Below, piece after piece: positions 47,186 to 56,246 of a stretch of 64,000 nt of DNA. The notes below the pieces were generated by a model, which was given only the letters and a program-made list of their open reading frames with translations, was not told where the DNA came from and did no database searches. The position numbers and the translations under genes were made by a program. Every line of letters starts with the position of its first letter. Positions within the stretch are counted from its first letter, which is position 1. Source of the DNA: Paracoccus marcusii (GTDB taxonomy: Bacteria; Pseudomonadota; Alphaproteobacteria; Rhodobacterales; Rhodobacteraceae); assembly GCF_028621715.1 (NCBI RefSeq), contig NZ_CP117466.1, forward strand, positions 1,312,501-1,376,500. The letters are read 5' to 3'.

Positions 47186-48001
47186 TCAGCGGCTGGCCAA
47201 GGACGGGGGTTTCTTCCAGGGCGGGGCGATGGTCGGGGCCCCGAAATAGTAGCCCTGCAGGCAATCGATGCCGATATCGATCAGGAAGGCGGCCTCGTCC
47301 GCGGTCTCGACCGATTCCGCCACGGTGAACATGTCGAAATGATGCGCGATGGATTGCAGCGCGCGCGTCAGGACCTGATTGTCGGGCTTGGTCGCGATCT
47401 CGCGGATGAACTGGCCGTCGATCTTGATCATGTCGAAGCAGAAGTCGCGCAGATAGCGGAACGAGGTATAGCCCGCCCCGAAATCGTCCAGCGCCAAGCT
47501 GATGCCGTATCCCTGCACCTCGGCCATGAAGGTCTGGACCTCCTCGGGCATGCCCATGGCGCTGCTTTCGGTGATCTCCAGGATCAGGCGTTCGCCCAGC
47601 GTGGTGTCGTCGGACACCCCGCGGCGCAGGGTGTTGATCCATTCGGGATACAGGATCGAGCGTGCCGACATGTTGATCGACAGGCGCAGGCCCGGATCCT
47701 CGGCCAGGGTCTGCAGGCCCAGGGACAGCGAGAGGCAGTCGATCTTGCGGCCCAGTTCCGTGACTTCGGCCTGGGGCATGAAATCGCGCAGGGGCACCAG
47801 GCGGCCGCTGTCGTCGATGATGCGGATCAGTCCCTCGTAAAAGGCGGGGGTCTTGGTGCGCTGCGCCTGGACGATGGGCTGGAAGGCCAGCGTCGCGCTG
47901 CCCTTTTCCACCGCCGACGTGACGGCCGCCAGGGTGATGCGGTCCTGATGGCGGATCGCGTCCTCTAGGGGCGAGCTGTTGTCCATAATTCTGTCGCTCA
48001 C
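47186..48001 (-). CDS. EAL-domain protein, putative c-di-GMP phosphodiesterase
   Basis: A 271-residue stand-alone EAL domain with no visible membrane segment or GGDEF. The signature is EGL (FYEGLIR) instead of EAL; other active-site elements are present: LSINMSARS, ILEITESS, LALDDFGAGYTS, IKIDGQFI, VAESVET and GYYFGAP. The metal-binding and catalytic residues therefore look intact, and hydrolysis of c-di-GMP is plausible. The Ala to Gly change in the motif is tolerated in some active family members. It is divergent from tag and unrelated in context. Confidence 0.85.
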   Translation of the reverse strand: MSDRIMDNSSPLEDAIRHQDRITLAAVTSAVEKGSATLAFQPIVQAQRTKTPAFYEGLIRIIDDSGRLVPLRDFMPQAEVTELGRKIDCLSLSLGLQTLAEDPGLRLSINMSARSILYPEWINTLRRGVSDDTTLGERLILEITESSAMGMPEEVQTFMAEVQGYGISLALDDFGAGYTSFRYLRDFCFDMIKIDGQFIREIATKPDNQVLTRALQSIAHHFDMFTVAESVETADEAAFLIDIGIDCLQGYYFGAPTIAPPWKKPPSLASR

Positions 48002-48097
48002 GGGCGGCCTCTTACCGAGTCGGGTCTGCTTGCAGTCTGCCCATATTGGCTTAACCTGCCGTGAATCGTGATCTCTTTCTCAGGTTTGGGTTAACAG

Positions 48098-48673
48098 ATG
48101 ATGGACCGTTGCGGATGGTGCGGCGATCTGCCGGTCTATGTCGCCTATCACGACACCGAATGGGGCGTGCCCGAACGCGACCCGCGCGCGCTGTGGGAAA
48201 AACTGGTGCTGGACGGGTTCCAGGCGGGCCTGTCCTGGATCACCATCCTGAAGAAACGCGATGCCTTTCGCGCCGAGTTCGACGGGTTCGACCCCGAACG
48301 CGTGGCGGCGTGGGACGCGGCGCGGATCGACCGTGCGCTGACGAACCCCGGCATCATCCGCCACCGCGGCAAGATCGAGGCCACCGTGCGCGGCGCCCGC
48401 GCCTTTCTGGACATCGAGGCGTCCGAAGGGTTCGCCCCCTGGCTGTGGTCCTTTGTCGGCGGCGCGCCGATCCAGAACGACTGGCCGGACCTGGGACACG
48501 TCCCCACCGACACGACCGAATCGCACGCGATGTCCAAGGCGTTGAAGGCGCGCGGTTTCGGGTTCTGCGGTCCGGTGATCACCTATGCCTTCATGCAGGC
48601 CACGGGCATGGTGAACGACCATGTCGTGACCTGCCACAGGCATGGTCCCGTCAGGGCGCTGTCAGCTGGGTGA
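48098..48673 (+). CDS. tag: DNA-3-methyladenine glycosylase I
   Basis: A 191-residue base-excision glycosylase. It starts MMDRCGWCGDLPVYVAYHDT, with the zinc Cys and the WGVPERD block; GFQAGLSWITILKKRDAFR and the C-terminal zinc His/Cys region NDHVVTCHRH follow. The second ATG (48101) is equally possible. The last 23 bp overlap the end of the convergent TlpA-like gene. Confidence 0.92.
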   Translation: MMDRCGWCGDLPVYVAYHDTEWGVPERDPRALWEKLVLDGFQAGLSWITILKKRDAFRAEFDGFDPERVAAWDAARIDRALTNPGIIRHRGKIEATVRGARAFLDIEASEGFAPWLWSFVGGAPIQNDWPDLGHVPTDTTESHAMSKALKARGFGFCGPVITYAFMQATGMVNDHVVTCHRHGPVRALSAG

Positions 48674-49199
48674 CCAGCGTCTTGGCGGCGTTCGAATCCC
48701 ATTCGGCGTCGCCCAGATAGCGGGCGACCTCGCGGCCCTCGCGGTCGATCAGCACCGTCACGGGCAGGCCCACGACGCCCATCTCGCGCGCGACCTGCTG
48801 GCGCGGGTCCAAAAGGACCGGCAGGTTCTCGACGCCGACCTCGGCATAGAAATCGTCGATGCGCTCGACCGCGTTGCGTCCGGTGGCGATCGTCACCACC
48901 TCGAAGTCGTCGCCGCCCAGTTCGGCCTGCAGGCGGTCCAGGGCGGGCATCTCCTCGCGGCAGGGCGCGCACCAGGTGGCCCAGAAGTTCAGCAGCACGA
49001 CCTTGCCCTGCCAGTCGGCCAGGGTGTGGGTGCCGCCGTCGCGGTCGGTGAACTCGGCGGCCGCCACGGGGGCGGGGTCTTCGGCCACGACCAGCTTGTC
49101 CAGCCCCCCGTCGCGCGCCGCCTGCCAGTCGGGGCCTGCGGCGAAGGCGGTGTTTGCACCGAAAACAAGGGCCGTATAAAGCAGGGCGGAACGCAGCAT
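48651..49199 (-). CDS. TlpA-like thioredoxin-family protein
   Basis: A 182-residue periplasmic thiol reductase. A signal peptide ([16 protein letters not shown]) precedes a thioredoxin fold with the active site [13 protein letters not shown] and the downstream [20 protein letters not shown] containing the cis-Pro. Family members reduce cytochrome c or CcoG-type apoproteins; the partner is not visible here. The 5' end lies 23 bp from the argH start on the other strand, so the two share a divergent promoter region. Confidence 0.87.
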   Translation of the reverse strand: MLRSALLYTALVFGANTAFAAGPDWQAARDGGLDKLVVAEDPAPVAAAEFTDRDGGTHTLADWQGKVVLLNFWATWCAPCREEMPALDRLQAELGGDDFEVVTIATGRNAVERIDDFYAEVGVENLPVLLDPRQQVAREMGVVGLPVTVLIDREGREVARYLGDAEWDSNAAKTLVTQLTAP

Positions 49200-49222
49200 G
49201 TGACCTCCGAAGGACGTACTTG

Positions 49223-50623
49223 ATGACCGACCGGCCCCAGACCACCGCCAACAGCATGTGGGGCGGGCGCTTTGCCGCCGGTCCCGACGCGATCATGGAG
49301 GCGATCAACGCCTCGATCGGGTTCGACCGGCGGCTCTACGCCCAGGATATCCGGGGCAGCCGGGCCCATGCGGCGATGCTGGCCGCCACGGGCATCATCA
49401 GCGATAGCGATGCCGAGGCGATCGGGAAAGGCCTGCTCACCGTCTTGTCAGAAATCGAGGCCGGCCAGTTCGCCTTCCGCACCGACCTGGAGGACATCCA
49501 CATGAACGTGGAGGCCCGCCTGAAGGAGGTCATCGGCGAACCCGCAGGCCGCCTGCACACGGGCCGGTCCAGGAATGACCAGGTGGCGACCGATTTCCGG
49601 CTGTGGGTGCGCGACCAGTGCGACGCGGCCATCGACGGGCTGACCGCGCTGATCCGCGCGGCTTTGTCGCAGGCCGAAGGCGGCGCCGATTGGGTCATGC
49701 CGGGCTTCACCCATCTGCAGACCGCGCAGCCGGTGACCTGGGGCCACCACATGATGGCCTATGTCGAGATGTTCGGCCGCGACCTGTCGCGGTTCCAGGA
49801 CGCGCGCAAGCGCATGAACGAATCGCCCCTGGGAGCCGCGGCGCTGGCGGGCACGGGCTATCCGATCGACCGGGACATGACCGCTGCGGCCCTGGATTTC
49901 GACCGTCCCATGGCCAATTCGCTGGACGCGGTCAGCGACCGTGACTTTGCGCTGGAATTCCTGGCGGCCAGCAGCATCTGCGCCGTCCATATGTCGCGCC
50001 TGGCCGAGGAGCTGGTGATCTGGTCGTCGGCCCAGTTCCGCTTCGTGTCCATGTCGGACAAGTGGTCGACCGGGTCGTCGATCATGCCGCAGAAACGCAA
50101 CCCCGACGCGGCCGAGCTGATCCGCGCCAAGATCGGCCGCATCCTGGGGGCGACCGTCGCGCTGTTCACGGTGATGAAGGGCCTGCCCTTGGCCTATTCC
50201 AAGGACATGCAGGAGGACAAGGAACAGGTCTTCGACGCCGCCGACACGCTGATGCTGGCGCTGGCCGCGATGACCGGCATGCTGTCGGACCTGACCGCGA
50301 ACCGCGACCGGCTGGAGGCCGCGGCGGGGGCCGGGTTCTCGACCGCGACGGATCTGGCCGACTGGCTGGTACGCGAACTGGGCCTGCCGTTCCGCGACGC
50401 CCATCACGTCACCGGATCGCTGGTGGCCCTGGCCGAACAGCGGGGCGTCGATCTGCCCGATCTGACGCTGGCGCAGATGCAATCGGTGCATGGTCAGATC
50501 ACCGACGATGTGTTCAATGTGCTGGGCGTGCACAATTCCGTCGCCTCGCGCCAAAGCTATGGCGGCACGGCGCCCGCGCAGGTGCGCGCGCAGATCGCCC
50601 GCTGGAAGGAGAAACTGGCATGA
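49223..50623 (+). CDS. argH: Argininosuccinate lyase
   Basis: A 466-residue fumarase-superfamily enzyme that releases arginine and fumarate in the last arginine step. Signature [12 protein letters not shown] (about residue 280), with the N-terminal [34 protein letters not shown] and [15 protein letters not shown] blocks. ATG 49223 has GAAGGACG upstream; the frame open from 49154 is not needed. The stop overlaps the ATG of a small lipoprotein gene. Confidence 0.96.
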   Translation: MTDRPQTTANSMWGGRFAAGPDAIMEAINASIGFDRRLYAQDIRGSRAHAAMLAATGIISDSDAEAIGKGLLTVLSEIEAGQFAFRTDLEDIHMNVEARLKEVIGEPAGRLHTGRSRNDQVATDFRLWVRDQCDAAIDGLTALIRAALSQAEGGADWVMPGFTHLQTAQPVTWGHHMMAYVEMFGRDLSRFQDARKRMNESPLGAAALAGTGYPIDRDMTAAALDFDRPMANSLDAVSDRDFALEFLAASSICAVHMSRLAEELVIWSSAQFRFVSMSDKWSTGSSIMPQKRNPDAAELIRAKIGRILGATVALFTVMKGLPLAYSKDMQEDKEQVFDAADTLMLALAAMTGMLSDLTANRDRLEAAAGAGFSTATDLADWLVRELGLPFRDAHHVTGSLVALAEQRGVDLPDLTLAQMQSVHGQITDDVFNVLGVHNSVASRQSYGGTAPAQVRAQIARWKEKLA

Positions 50624-50787
50624 GAAACACGGTCATCATCGTCGTCGTCCTGGTCGTGGTCGTGGCCGTCCTGGCCAGCTGCGGCGTCGACGGCGCCCCG
50701 CAGCGGCCGGTCGTGAAGCCCCTGCAGCAGCAGATGGGCGTCACCGTCAGCGGCGATGCCCGGTTCGGCGTGTCGGCCGAGCTGTAG
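50620..50787 (+). CDS. LptM-like small lipoprotein
   Basis: A 55-residue lipoprotein between argH and lysA. The signal [21 protein letters not shown] ends in a lipobox (LASC) and the mature peptide begins [12 protein letters not shown], matching the Cys-Gly-x-x-Gly-x-x-x-Pro pattern of LptM/YifL-type lipoproteins, which in enterobacteria assist LptD assembly. The ATG overlaps the argH stop and its TAG directly abuts the lysA start, so translation of the three is linked. The role in this organism is inferred. Confidence 0.72.
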   Translation: MRNTVIIVVVLVVVVAVLASCGVDGAPQRPVVKPLQQQMGVTVSGDARFGVSAEL

Positions 50788-52053
50788 ATGGACCACTTCC
50801 TCTACAGGAACGGCGAGCTCTACGCCGAGGACGTGCCCCTGTCCTGCATCGCGCAGCAGGTCGGCACGCCCGTCTATGTCTATTCCGCGGCCACGCTGAC
50901 GCGGCATTTCGGCCTGTTCCGGCAGGCGCTGGACTGGACCGACCATCTGGTCTGCTTTGCGGTCAAGTCGAACAGCAACCTGGCGGTGCTGAAGCTGATG
51001 GGCGATCTGGGTGCGGGCATGGATGTCGTCTCGGGCGGGGAATACGCCCGCGCCAAGGCCGCCGGCGTGCCGGGCGAGCGGATCGTGTTCTCGGGCGTGG
51101 GCAAGACCATCCCCGAGATGCGCATGGCCATCGAAGGCGGCATCCGCCAGTTCAACATCGAGAGCGAGCCCGAGATGCGCGCCCTGTCCGCGCTGTGCGT
51201 CAGCATGGGCGCCACGGTGCCGGTGGCGATCCGCGTGAACCCCGACGTGGACGCCAAGACGCATGAGAAGATCGCCACGGGCAAATCCGACAACAAGTTC
51301 GGCATCCCGATCAGCCGCGCCATGGCCGTCTATGCCGAGGCCGCGTCCCTGCCGGGGCTGCGCGTCGTGGGTGTGGACGTGCATATCGGCAGCCAGCTGA
51401 CCGATCTGGCGCCGTTCCGCGCCGCCTATCTGAAGGTGGCCGAACTGACCCGTGCGCTGCGCGCCGAGGGGCACGACATCACCCGCCTGGACCTGGGCGG
51501 TGGCCTGGGCATCCCCTATCGCCGCGACAACAGCGCGCCGCCTTTGCCCATCGAATACGGGCAGGTGATCCGCGAGACGGTGGGGGATCTGGGCTGTCAG
51601 ATCGAGATCGAGCCGGGCCGCAACATCGTCGGCAATGCCGGCGTCCTGCTGTCGCGGGTGATCTATGTCAAGAACGGCGAGGATCGCGATTTCCTGATCG
51701 TGGATGCGGCGATGAACGACCTGCTGCGCCCGGCCATGTACGGCGCGCATCATGACATTGTCCCACTGGTCGAGCCCGCCGTCGGCGCGCCGGTCCGGCC
51801 CTATGACGTGGTCGGTCCGGTCTGCGAATCGGGCGATACCTTCCAGAAGGGGGCCGATCTGCCCGAACTGGCGGCAGGGGGGCTGGTCGCGTTCCGGTCG
51901 GCCGGGGCCTATGGTGCGGTGATGGCGTCGGAATACAATTCCCGCCCGCTGGTCCCCGAGGTGCTGGTGCAGGGCGATCACTTCGCCGTCATCCGGGCAC
52001 GCCCCACGTTTGAGGAAATGCTGGCACGGGATAGCATCCCGGCATGGCTTTGA
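50788..52053 (+). CDS. lysA: Diaminopimelate decarboxylase
   Basis: A 421-residue PLP enzyme of alanine racemase-like fold that makes L-lysine from meso-diaminopimelate. The PLP Lys is in VCFAVKSNSN, LGGGLGIPYR holds the phosphate-binding Gly run, and the C-terminal GPVCESGDTFQ gives the substrate Cys and Glu. ATG 50788 immediately follows the lipoprotein stop. The end overlaps the DUF4175 gene start by 10 bp. dapE at 30175 supplies the same pathway. Confidence 0.96.
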   Translation: MDHFLYRNGELYAEDVPLSCIAQQVGTPVYVYSAATLTRHFGLFRQALDWTDHLVCFAVKSNSNLAVLKLMGDLGAGMDVVSGGEYARAKAAGVPGERIVFSGVGKTIPEMRMAIEGGIRQFNIESEPEMRALSALCVSMGATVPVAIRVNPDVDAKTHEKIATGKSDNKFGIPISRAMAVYAEAASLPGLRVVGVDVHIGSQLTDLAPFRAAYLKVAELTRALRAEGHDITRLDLGGGLGIPYRRDNSAPPLPIEYGQVIRETVGDLGCQIEIEPGRNIVGNAGVLLSRVIYVKNGEDRDFLIVDAAMNDLLRPAMYGAHHDIVPLVEPAVGAPVRPYDVVGPVCESGDTFQKGADLPELAAGGLVAFRSAGAYGAVMASEYNSRPLVPEVLVQGDHFAVIRARPTFEEMLARDSIPAWL

Positions 52054-54596
52054 TCGGGCGACAGCACGACACCGACAGCCCGGGGGCCGTCAGCCCCCGG
52101 ACCCCCGAGGGTATTTTCACAACGGAGACGGGGCCGGTGGCCCGTGCCCTGCGCCTGACCCGCGCGGGCATGGCATGGGAACGCGCGGCGCGGGCCTTCT
52201 GGCCGCTGACGACGCTGCTGTTCTTCGGCATCGCGGCGCTGTGGCTGGGCGCGGTGGCGGCCTTGCCTCAAGTGCTGCTGCCTTGGCTGGCGGGCCTGTG
52301 GCTGCTGGCGGTCGTGATCGCGGCGGTGCGGGGCGGATGGCGCTTTCGCCGCGTGCGCCGGGCCGAGGCGCTGGCCCGGCTGGACCGCACCCTGCCCGGG
52401 CGCCCGCTGACCGCGCTGTCCGACCGTGCGGCGATCGGCGGCGAGGGGCCGCTGTGGCAGGCGCATCTGGCGCAGATGCGCGATGCCGCGCTGGCCGCGC
52501 GCGCGGTGCGCCCCGATGCGGACCTTGCCCGGCGCGACCCGTTCGCCCTGCGATTGGCGGGGCTGGTGGCGCTGGTGATGGCGCTGATCTTCGGGGGGGC
52601 GGGCGAGATGGGCCTGGGTCTGCGCGCCCTGGCCGCCACGATGGCCACGCCGCAGCCGGGCGCCGCGCCGCCGCAGGGGCCAGTCTGGGAGGGCTGGGCC
52701 GAACCGCCCGCCTATACCCGCCGCCCGACCCTGTACCTGAACGCCCTGGAGGAGGGGCAGGTGCTTGACCTGCCCCAAGGCAGCACGGTCAGCTTTCGCC
52801 TCTATGCCCAGGGGGCAGAGGTGACCCAGGACATCGGGCCTGTCACGTCGGACGATCCGACGGCGCCGGCATTCCGGGCCGACCGCTCTGGCAGCATCGA
52901 CGTCCAGGGACGTCGTTTCGCCGTGACCGTACAGCCCGATGCCGTCCCGGTGATCCGCGCAGGCGCCGCGCCCACGCGCCGCGCCGACGGGCGGATGATC
53001 CAGGATTACCAGGCCGGGGACGATCACGGCGTCATCTCGGCTCAGGCGGTCATCGCGCTGGACCTGGACGCGGTCGATCGCCGCTTTGGCCTGACCGTCG
53101 CGCCCGAGCCGCGCGACCCGGTGGCGCTGGACCTGCCCCTGCCACGGGGCGACCGCCGTGATGTGCAGGGACAGCTGGCCGAGGACCTGTCGCGCCACCC
53201 CTGGGCCAACCTGCCCGTGACCGTCACGCTGCGCGCGGTGGACGGGATCGACCAAGCGGGCCAGTCCGACCCGATGGCGCTGCCGCTGCCGGGGCGGCGG
53301 TTCTTCGATCCGTTCGCGGCCACGCTGATCGAGCTGCGCCGCGACCTGCTGTGGTCGCGCCAGAATGCCGGGCGCAGCGCCGAGATCCTGCGCGCCATCA
53401 CCTGGCAGCCCGAGGGGTTCGTCGAGGACGATCTGTATGCCGAGCTGCGCGCGGCGGTGCGGCTGCTGGACGGGGACGAGCTGACCCCGGAAGCCCGCGA
53501 CCGTCTGGCCGAGGCCCTGTGGGAGGCCGCGATCCTGTTGGAGGATGGCGGTCTGTCGGATGCGCTGGAACGGATGCGCGCCGCGCAGGAGCGCCTGTCA
53601 GAGGCGATCCGCAATGGGGCCAGCCCCGACGAAGTCCAGCGGCTGATGGACGAGCTGCGCGAGGCGACCGACGCCTATACCGACATGCTGGCGCAGGAAA
53701 GCCAGCCGCAGGATCAGGCCGACAGCCCTGACCGGGGCGGCCAGCAGGGCCAGACCATCACCGCCGATCAGATCCAGGAGATGATGGACGAGATCCAGCG
53801 CCTGATGAACGAGGGCCGCATGGCCGAGGCGGAGGCCCTGCTGGACCAGTTCAACCGGATGATGGAGAACCTGCAGGTTCAGCAGAGCCAGGGGCAGGGC
53901 GAGGGAGAGGGCCGGCAGGGCAGCCAGCCGATGAACCGCCTTGCCGACACGCTGCGCGAGCAGCAGGAGCTGTCGGACGAGGCGTTCCGCGACATGCAGC
54001 GCCAGTTCGGCCAAGGCCAGCAGCCCGGTGACGAGGGCCAGGACGGCGGCAGCATGGCCGACCGCCAGCGCGCGCTGCGCGAGGAGTTGGGCCAGCAGCA
54101 GGGGCTGATGCCGGGGCAGGGATCACCCGAGGGCGACGCGGCGCGGCGTCAGCTGGACGAGGCTGGGCGCGCGATGGAGGATGCCGAACAGGCCCTGCGT
54201 GACGGCGACATGGCCGGCGCGATGCAGCGCCAGGCCGATGCGATCCAGTCCATGCGCGAGGGGATGCGCGCCCTGGGCGACATGATGGCCCAGGAGGGGC
54301 AGGAGGGTCAGGAGGGCCAGCCGGGCGGTGAGGGGCAGCAGCCCGGCCAGCAACCCGGCCAGTCGGCGCAGGGCAGCCAGGGGCAGCCCTATCAGGGCCG
54401 GCCGCAGTTGGACCCCCTGGGCCGCGAGAGCATGGGTGGCGGCAATGTCATTACCAACGGCGATCCGCTGGCCGAGGGGTTGGACCCCGCACGCCGTGCC
54501 CGCGACCTGCTGGACGAGATCCGCCGCCGCAGCGGGCAGCCGGACCGCCCGCAGGACGAACGCGATTACCTGGGCCGGTTGCTGGACCGGTTCTGA
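52044..54596 (+). CDS. DUF4175/TIGR02302-family membrane protein
   Basis: An 850-residue protein restricted mainly to alphaproteobacteria. Hydrophobic segments occupy about residues 50-95 (FWPLTTLLFFGIAALWLGAV and a second helix) and 170-190; the rest faces the periplasm. The long C-terminal part (about residues 550-780) is rich in Gln, Glu and Gly, with runs such as QGQGEGEGRQGSQPMNR and QEGQEGQPGGEGQQPG, likely disordered or coiled. It ends QDERDYLGRLLDRF. Function unknown. ATG 52044 overlaps the lysA end, so the two are cotranscribed. Confidence 0.8.
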   Translation: MALIGRQHDTDSPGAVSPRTPEGIFTTETGPVARALRLTRAGMAWERAARAFWPLTTLLFFGIAALWLGAVAALPQVLLPWLAGLWLLAVVIAAVRGGWRFRRVRRAEALARLDRTLPGRPLTALSDRAAIGGEGPLWQAHLAQMRDAALAARAVRPDADLARRDPFALRLAGLVALVMALIFGGAGEMGLGLRALAATMATPQPGAAPPQGPVWEGWAEPPAYTRRPTLYLNALEEGQVLDLPQGSTVSFRLYAQGAEVTQDIGPVTSDDPTAPAFRADRSGSIDVQGRRFAVTVQPDAVPVIRAGAAPTRRADGRMIQDYQAGDDHGVISAQAVIALDLDAVDRRFGLTVAPEPRDPVALDLPLPRGDRRDVQGQLAEDLSRHPWANLPVTVTLRAVDGIDQAGQSDPMALPLPGRRFFDPFAATLIELRRDLLWSRQNAGRSAEILRAITWQPEGFVEDDLYAELRAAVRLLDGDELTPEARDRLAEALWEAAILLEDGGLSDALERMRAAQERLSEAIRNGASPDEVQRLMDELREATDAYTDMLAQESQPQDQADSPDRGGQQGQTITADQIQEMMDEIQRLMNEGRMAEAEALLDQFNRMMENLQVQQSQGQGEGEGRQGSQPMNRLADTLREQQELSDEAFRDMQRQFGQGQQPGDEGQDGGSMADRQRALREELGQQQGLMPGQGSPEGDAARRQLDEAGRAMEDAEQALRDGDMAGAMQRQADAIQSMREGMRALGDMMAQEGQEGQEGQPGGEGQQPGQQPGQSAQGSQGQPYQGRPQLDPLGRESMGGGNVITNGDPLAEGLDPARRARDLLDEIRRRSGQPDRPQDERDYLGRLLDRF

Positions 54597-54600
54597 CGGC

Positions 54601-55458
54601 TCAGCCGCCGACGCGGGTCGCCAGCCATTGTCGCAGTGCGTCCAGCCCGTCGCGCGCCGTAGCCAGCGTCCCCGACAGCGGCCAGCCGCGCGCCTCGGCC
54701 ACCGGGGCCAGCAGATAGACCGCCAGCACCGCTGCAGCCGCCAGCAGGGCCATCGTCATGCCCGCGCCGAAGCCGCGGCCCTGTCGCATCACCCGGATGG
54801 GCGTGACCGTGGCACGGCGATGCACCGTGGTTTCGGCCTGCTGGCGCAATTCGGGCTGGCGCAGGTCCGGCTGGCGCCGTTCCGGTTCACGGGCGTCACG
54901 GGCGTCACGGGCGTCACGGGCGTCACGGGCGTCACGGGCGTCACGGGCGTCACGGGCGTCAGGGCCATGGGGTGCTTGGGCGCGGGGCGCATCCGGAATC
55001 GCGGGGGTCGGCGCCGCGATGATCGGCGCCGCGATGATCGGCGCCGCGATGGCCGGCGCCGCGATGGCCGGGGACGGCGGGGGCAGGGCCGCGGGCATTG
55101 GGGGCAGCGTCACGGTGGTCGCGGGCCAGTCGATCTCCTCGGCGCCGGGGCGCGGGTCGTCCTGCTGTTCGGCGTCGCGCAGGCGGCGTTCGTGATCGAC
55201 CTCGCTTTTCAGCATGTCCAGCACGTCCGGGGACAGGCGCGCGCGGGCCGGCGGCAGGGGGCGGGGCGTCTCGTCCTGGTCGGGGCGCCTGCTGAAGAAG
55301 CGGCCCAGATCCAGCCGTCCCCCGGCGGCCGGGGGATGGGCCTGCCAGACATGGCCGCAGGCGGGGCATTCGACCTCGCGGCCGCCCTGGGGAATGGCGT
55401 CGGGGGGCAGCGCATATTCGGCGCGGCAACCCGGACAGATCAACTTGAATTCAGCCAT
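54601..55458 (-). CDS. MJ0042-type zinc-ribbon membrane protein with DAR repeats
   Basis: A 285-residue protein. An N-terminal zinc ribbon has ICPGCRAEYALPP and VECPACGHVW (CxxC pairs, about residues 8-37). Next come a basic/Pro-rich linker, a run of Ala/Ile/Pro repeats (IAAP), then eight Asp-Ala-Arg repeats encoded by a perfect 9-bp tandem array, and one membrane helix (MTMALLAAAAVLAVYLLAP, about residues 235-255). Similar alphaproteobacterial proteins carry the N-terminal MJ0042 motif and one membrane span, but their function is unknown. ATG 55458 is chosen because the peptide from there opens with the ribbon. It faces away from ftsE and converges on the DUF4175 gene with a 4-bp gap. Confidence 0.78.
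   Translation of the reverse strand: MAEFKLICPGCRAEYALPPDAIPQGGREVECPACGHVWQAHPPAAGGRLDLGRFFSRRPDQDETPRPLPPARARLSPDVLDMLKSEVDHERRLRDAEQQDDPRPGAEEIDWPATTVTLPPMPAALPPPSPAIAAPAIAAPIIAAPIIAAPTPAIPDAPRAQAPHGPDARDARDARDARDARDARDARDAREPERRQPDLRQPELRQQAETTVHRRATVTPIRVMRQGRGFGAGMTMALLAAAAVLAVYLLAPVAEARGWPLSGTLATARDGLDALRQWLATRVGG
54889..54960 (-). repeat. In-frame 9-bp tandem repeat (eight copies)
   Basis: ACGGGCGTC on the plus strand is repeated eight times without interruption, encoding (Asp-Ala-Arg)8 on the minus strand. A multiple of three keeps the frame if copies are gained or lost, so it is a candidate length-variable tract. Confidence 0.9.
55009..55068 (-). repeat. Four 15-bp tandem repeats
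   Basis: Four copies of CGGCGCCGCGATGAT or CGGCGCCGCGATGGC in the same gene, encoding the Ile-Ala-Ala-Pro-x linker. Two variants occur, the first and last pairs each identical. Also in frame. Confidence 0.85.
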
Positions 55459-55571
55459 GCCACCCTCGCATTCATCGTGCGGCTGTTCTATCAAGCGCGG
55501 GTCCGGCTTCCAAGTCGCGCCGGGCGCCAAGGGCCCGCACCAGACGGGTCGCAGCGGAAAAGAGGTGGCGC

Positions 55572-56246
55572 TTGATCGAGATGCGGGATGTCGGCTTCGG
55601 CTATCAGGGCCAGGACGAGCTGTTGTCGGGCATGACGCTGACCCTGCAGCCGGGCATGTTCCATTTCCTGACCGGACCGTCCGGGTCGGGCAAGACCACG
55701 CTGCTGCGGCTGTGCTTTGCGGATCTTCTGCCCAGTTCGGGCCAGATGACGGCCTTTGGCCAGGACATGCGCGAGCTGTCGCGCGACGGCATCGCCGATC
55801 TGCGCCGCCGCGTGGGCGTGGTCCACCAGGACCCGCAGTTCCTGGACCATCTGCCCCTGGCAGAAAACATCGCGCTGCCCCTCTCCATCGCCGGAGAGGA
55901 GGTGGACATGGACGCGCTGCGCGATCTTCTGGGCTGGGTCCAGCTGTCCCAGCACGCCCGCGCCCTGCCGCCGTCGCTGTCGGGCGGCGAGCGCCAGCGG
56001 GCGGCGCTGGCCCGCGCGGTGATCCTGTCGCCGGACCTGGTGCTGGCGGATGAACCCACGGGCAACCTGGACTGGGACATGTCCATGCGGCTGATGCAAT
56101 TGCTGATCGAGCTGAACAAGTCGGGCAAGACCGTCCTGGTGGCGACCCATGACCTAAACCTGATCCGCGCCACCAAGGCGCAGGTGACGGCGCGCGTCCT
56201 GCGGATCACCGGCGGCAGCCTGCATCTGGCGGGGGCGGATCTCTGA
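55572..56246 (+). CDS. ftsE: Cell division ATP-binding protein
   Basis: A 224-residue ABC ATPase of the FtsEX complex, which couples cell-wall hydrolysis to division. Walker A GPSGSGKTT, signature LSGGERQRAALAR, Walker B LVLADEPTGNLD and H-loop VATHD are all intact. The start is probably TTG 55572 (AGAGG 6 bp upstream), which restores the conserved opening MIEMRDVGFGY; the nearest ATG is 55581. The final A overlaps the ftsX ATG. Confidence 0.94.
   Translation: MIEMRDVGFGYQGQDELLSGMTLTLQPGMFHFLTGPSGSGKTTLLRLCFADLLPSSGQMTAFGQDMRELSRDGIADLRRRVGVVHQDPQFLDHLPLAENIALPLSIAGEEVDMDALRDLLGWVQLSQHARALPPSLSGGERQRAALARAVILSPDLVLADEPTGNLDWDMSMRLMQLLIELNKSGKTVLVATHDLNLIRATKAQVTARVLRITGGSLHLAGADL

Noticed and set aside
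54887..54961. Array of short repeats as possible CRISPR
   Set aside because: Units are 9 bp with no spacers and encode an Asp-Ala-Arg tract inside a gene.
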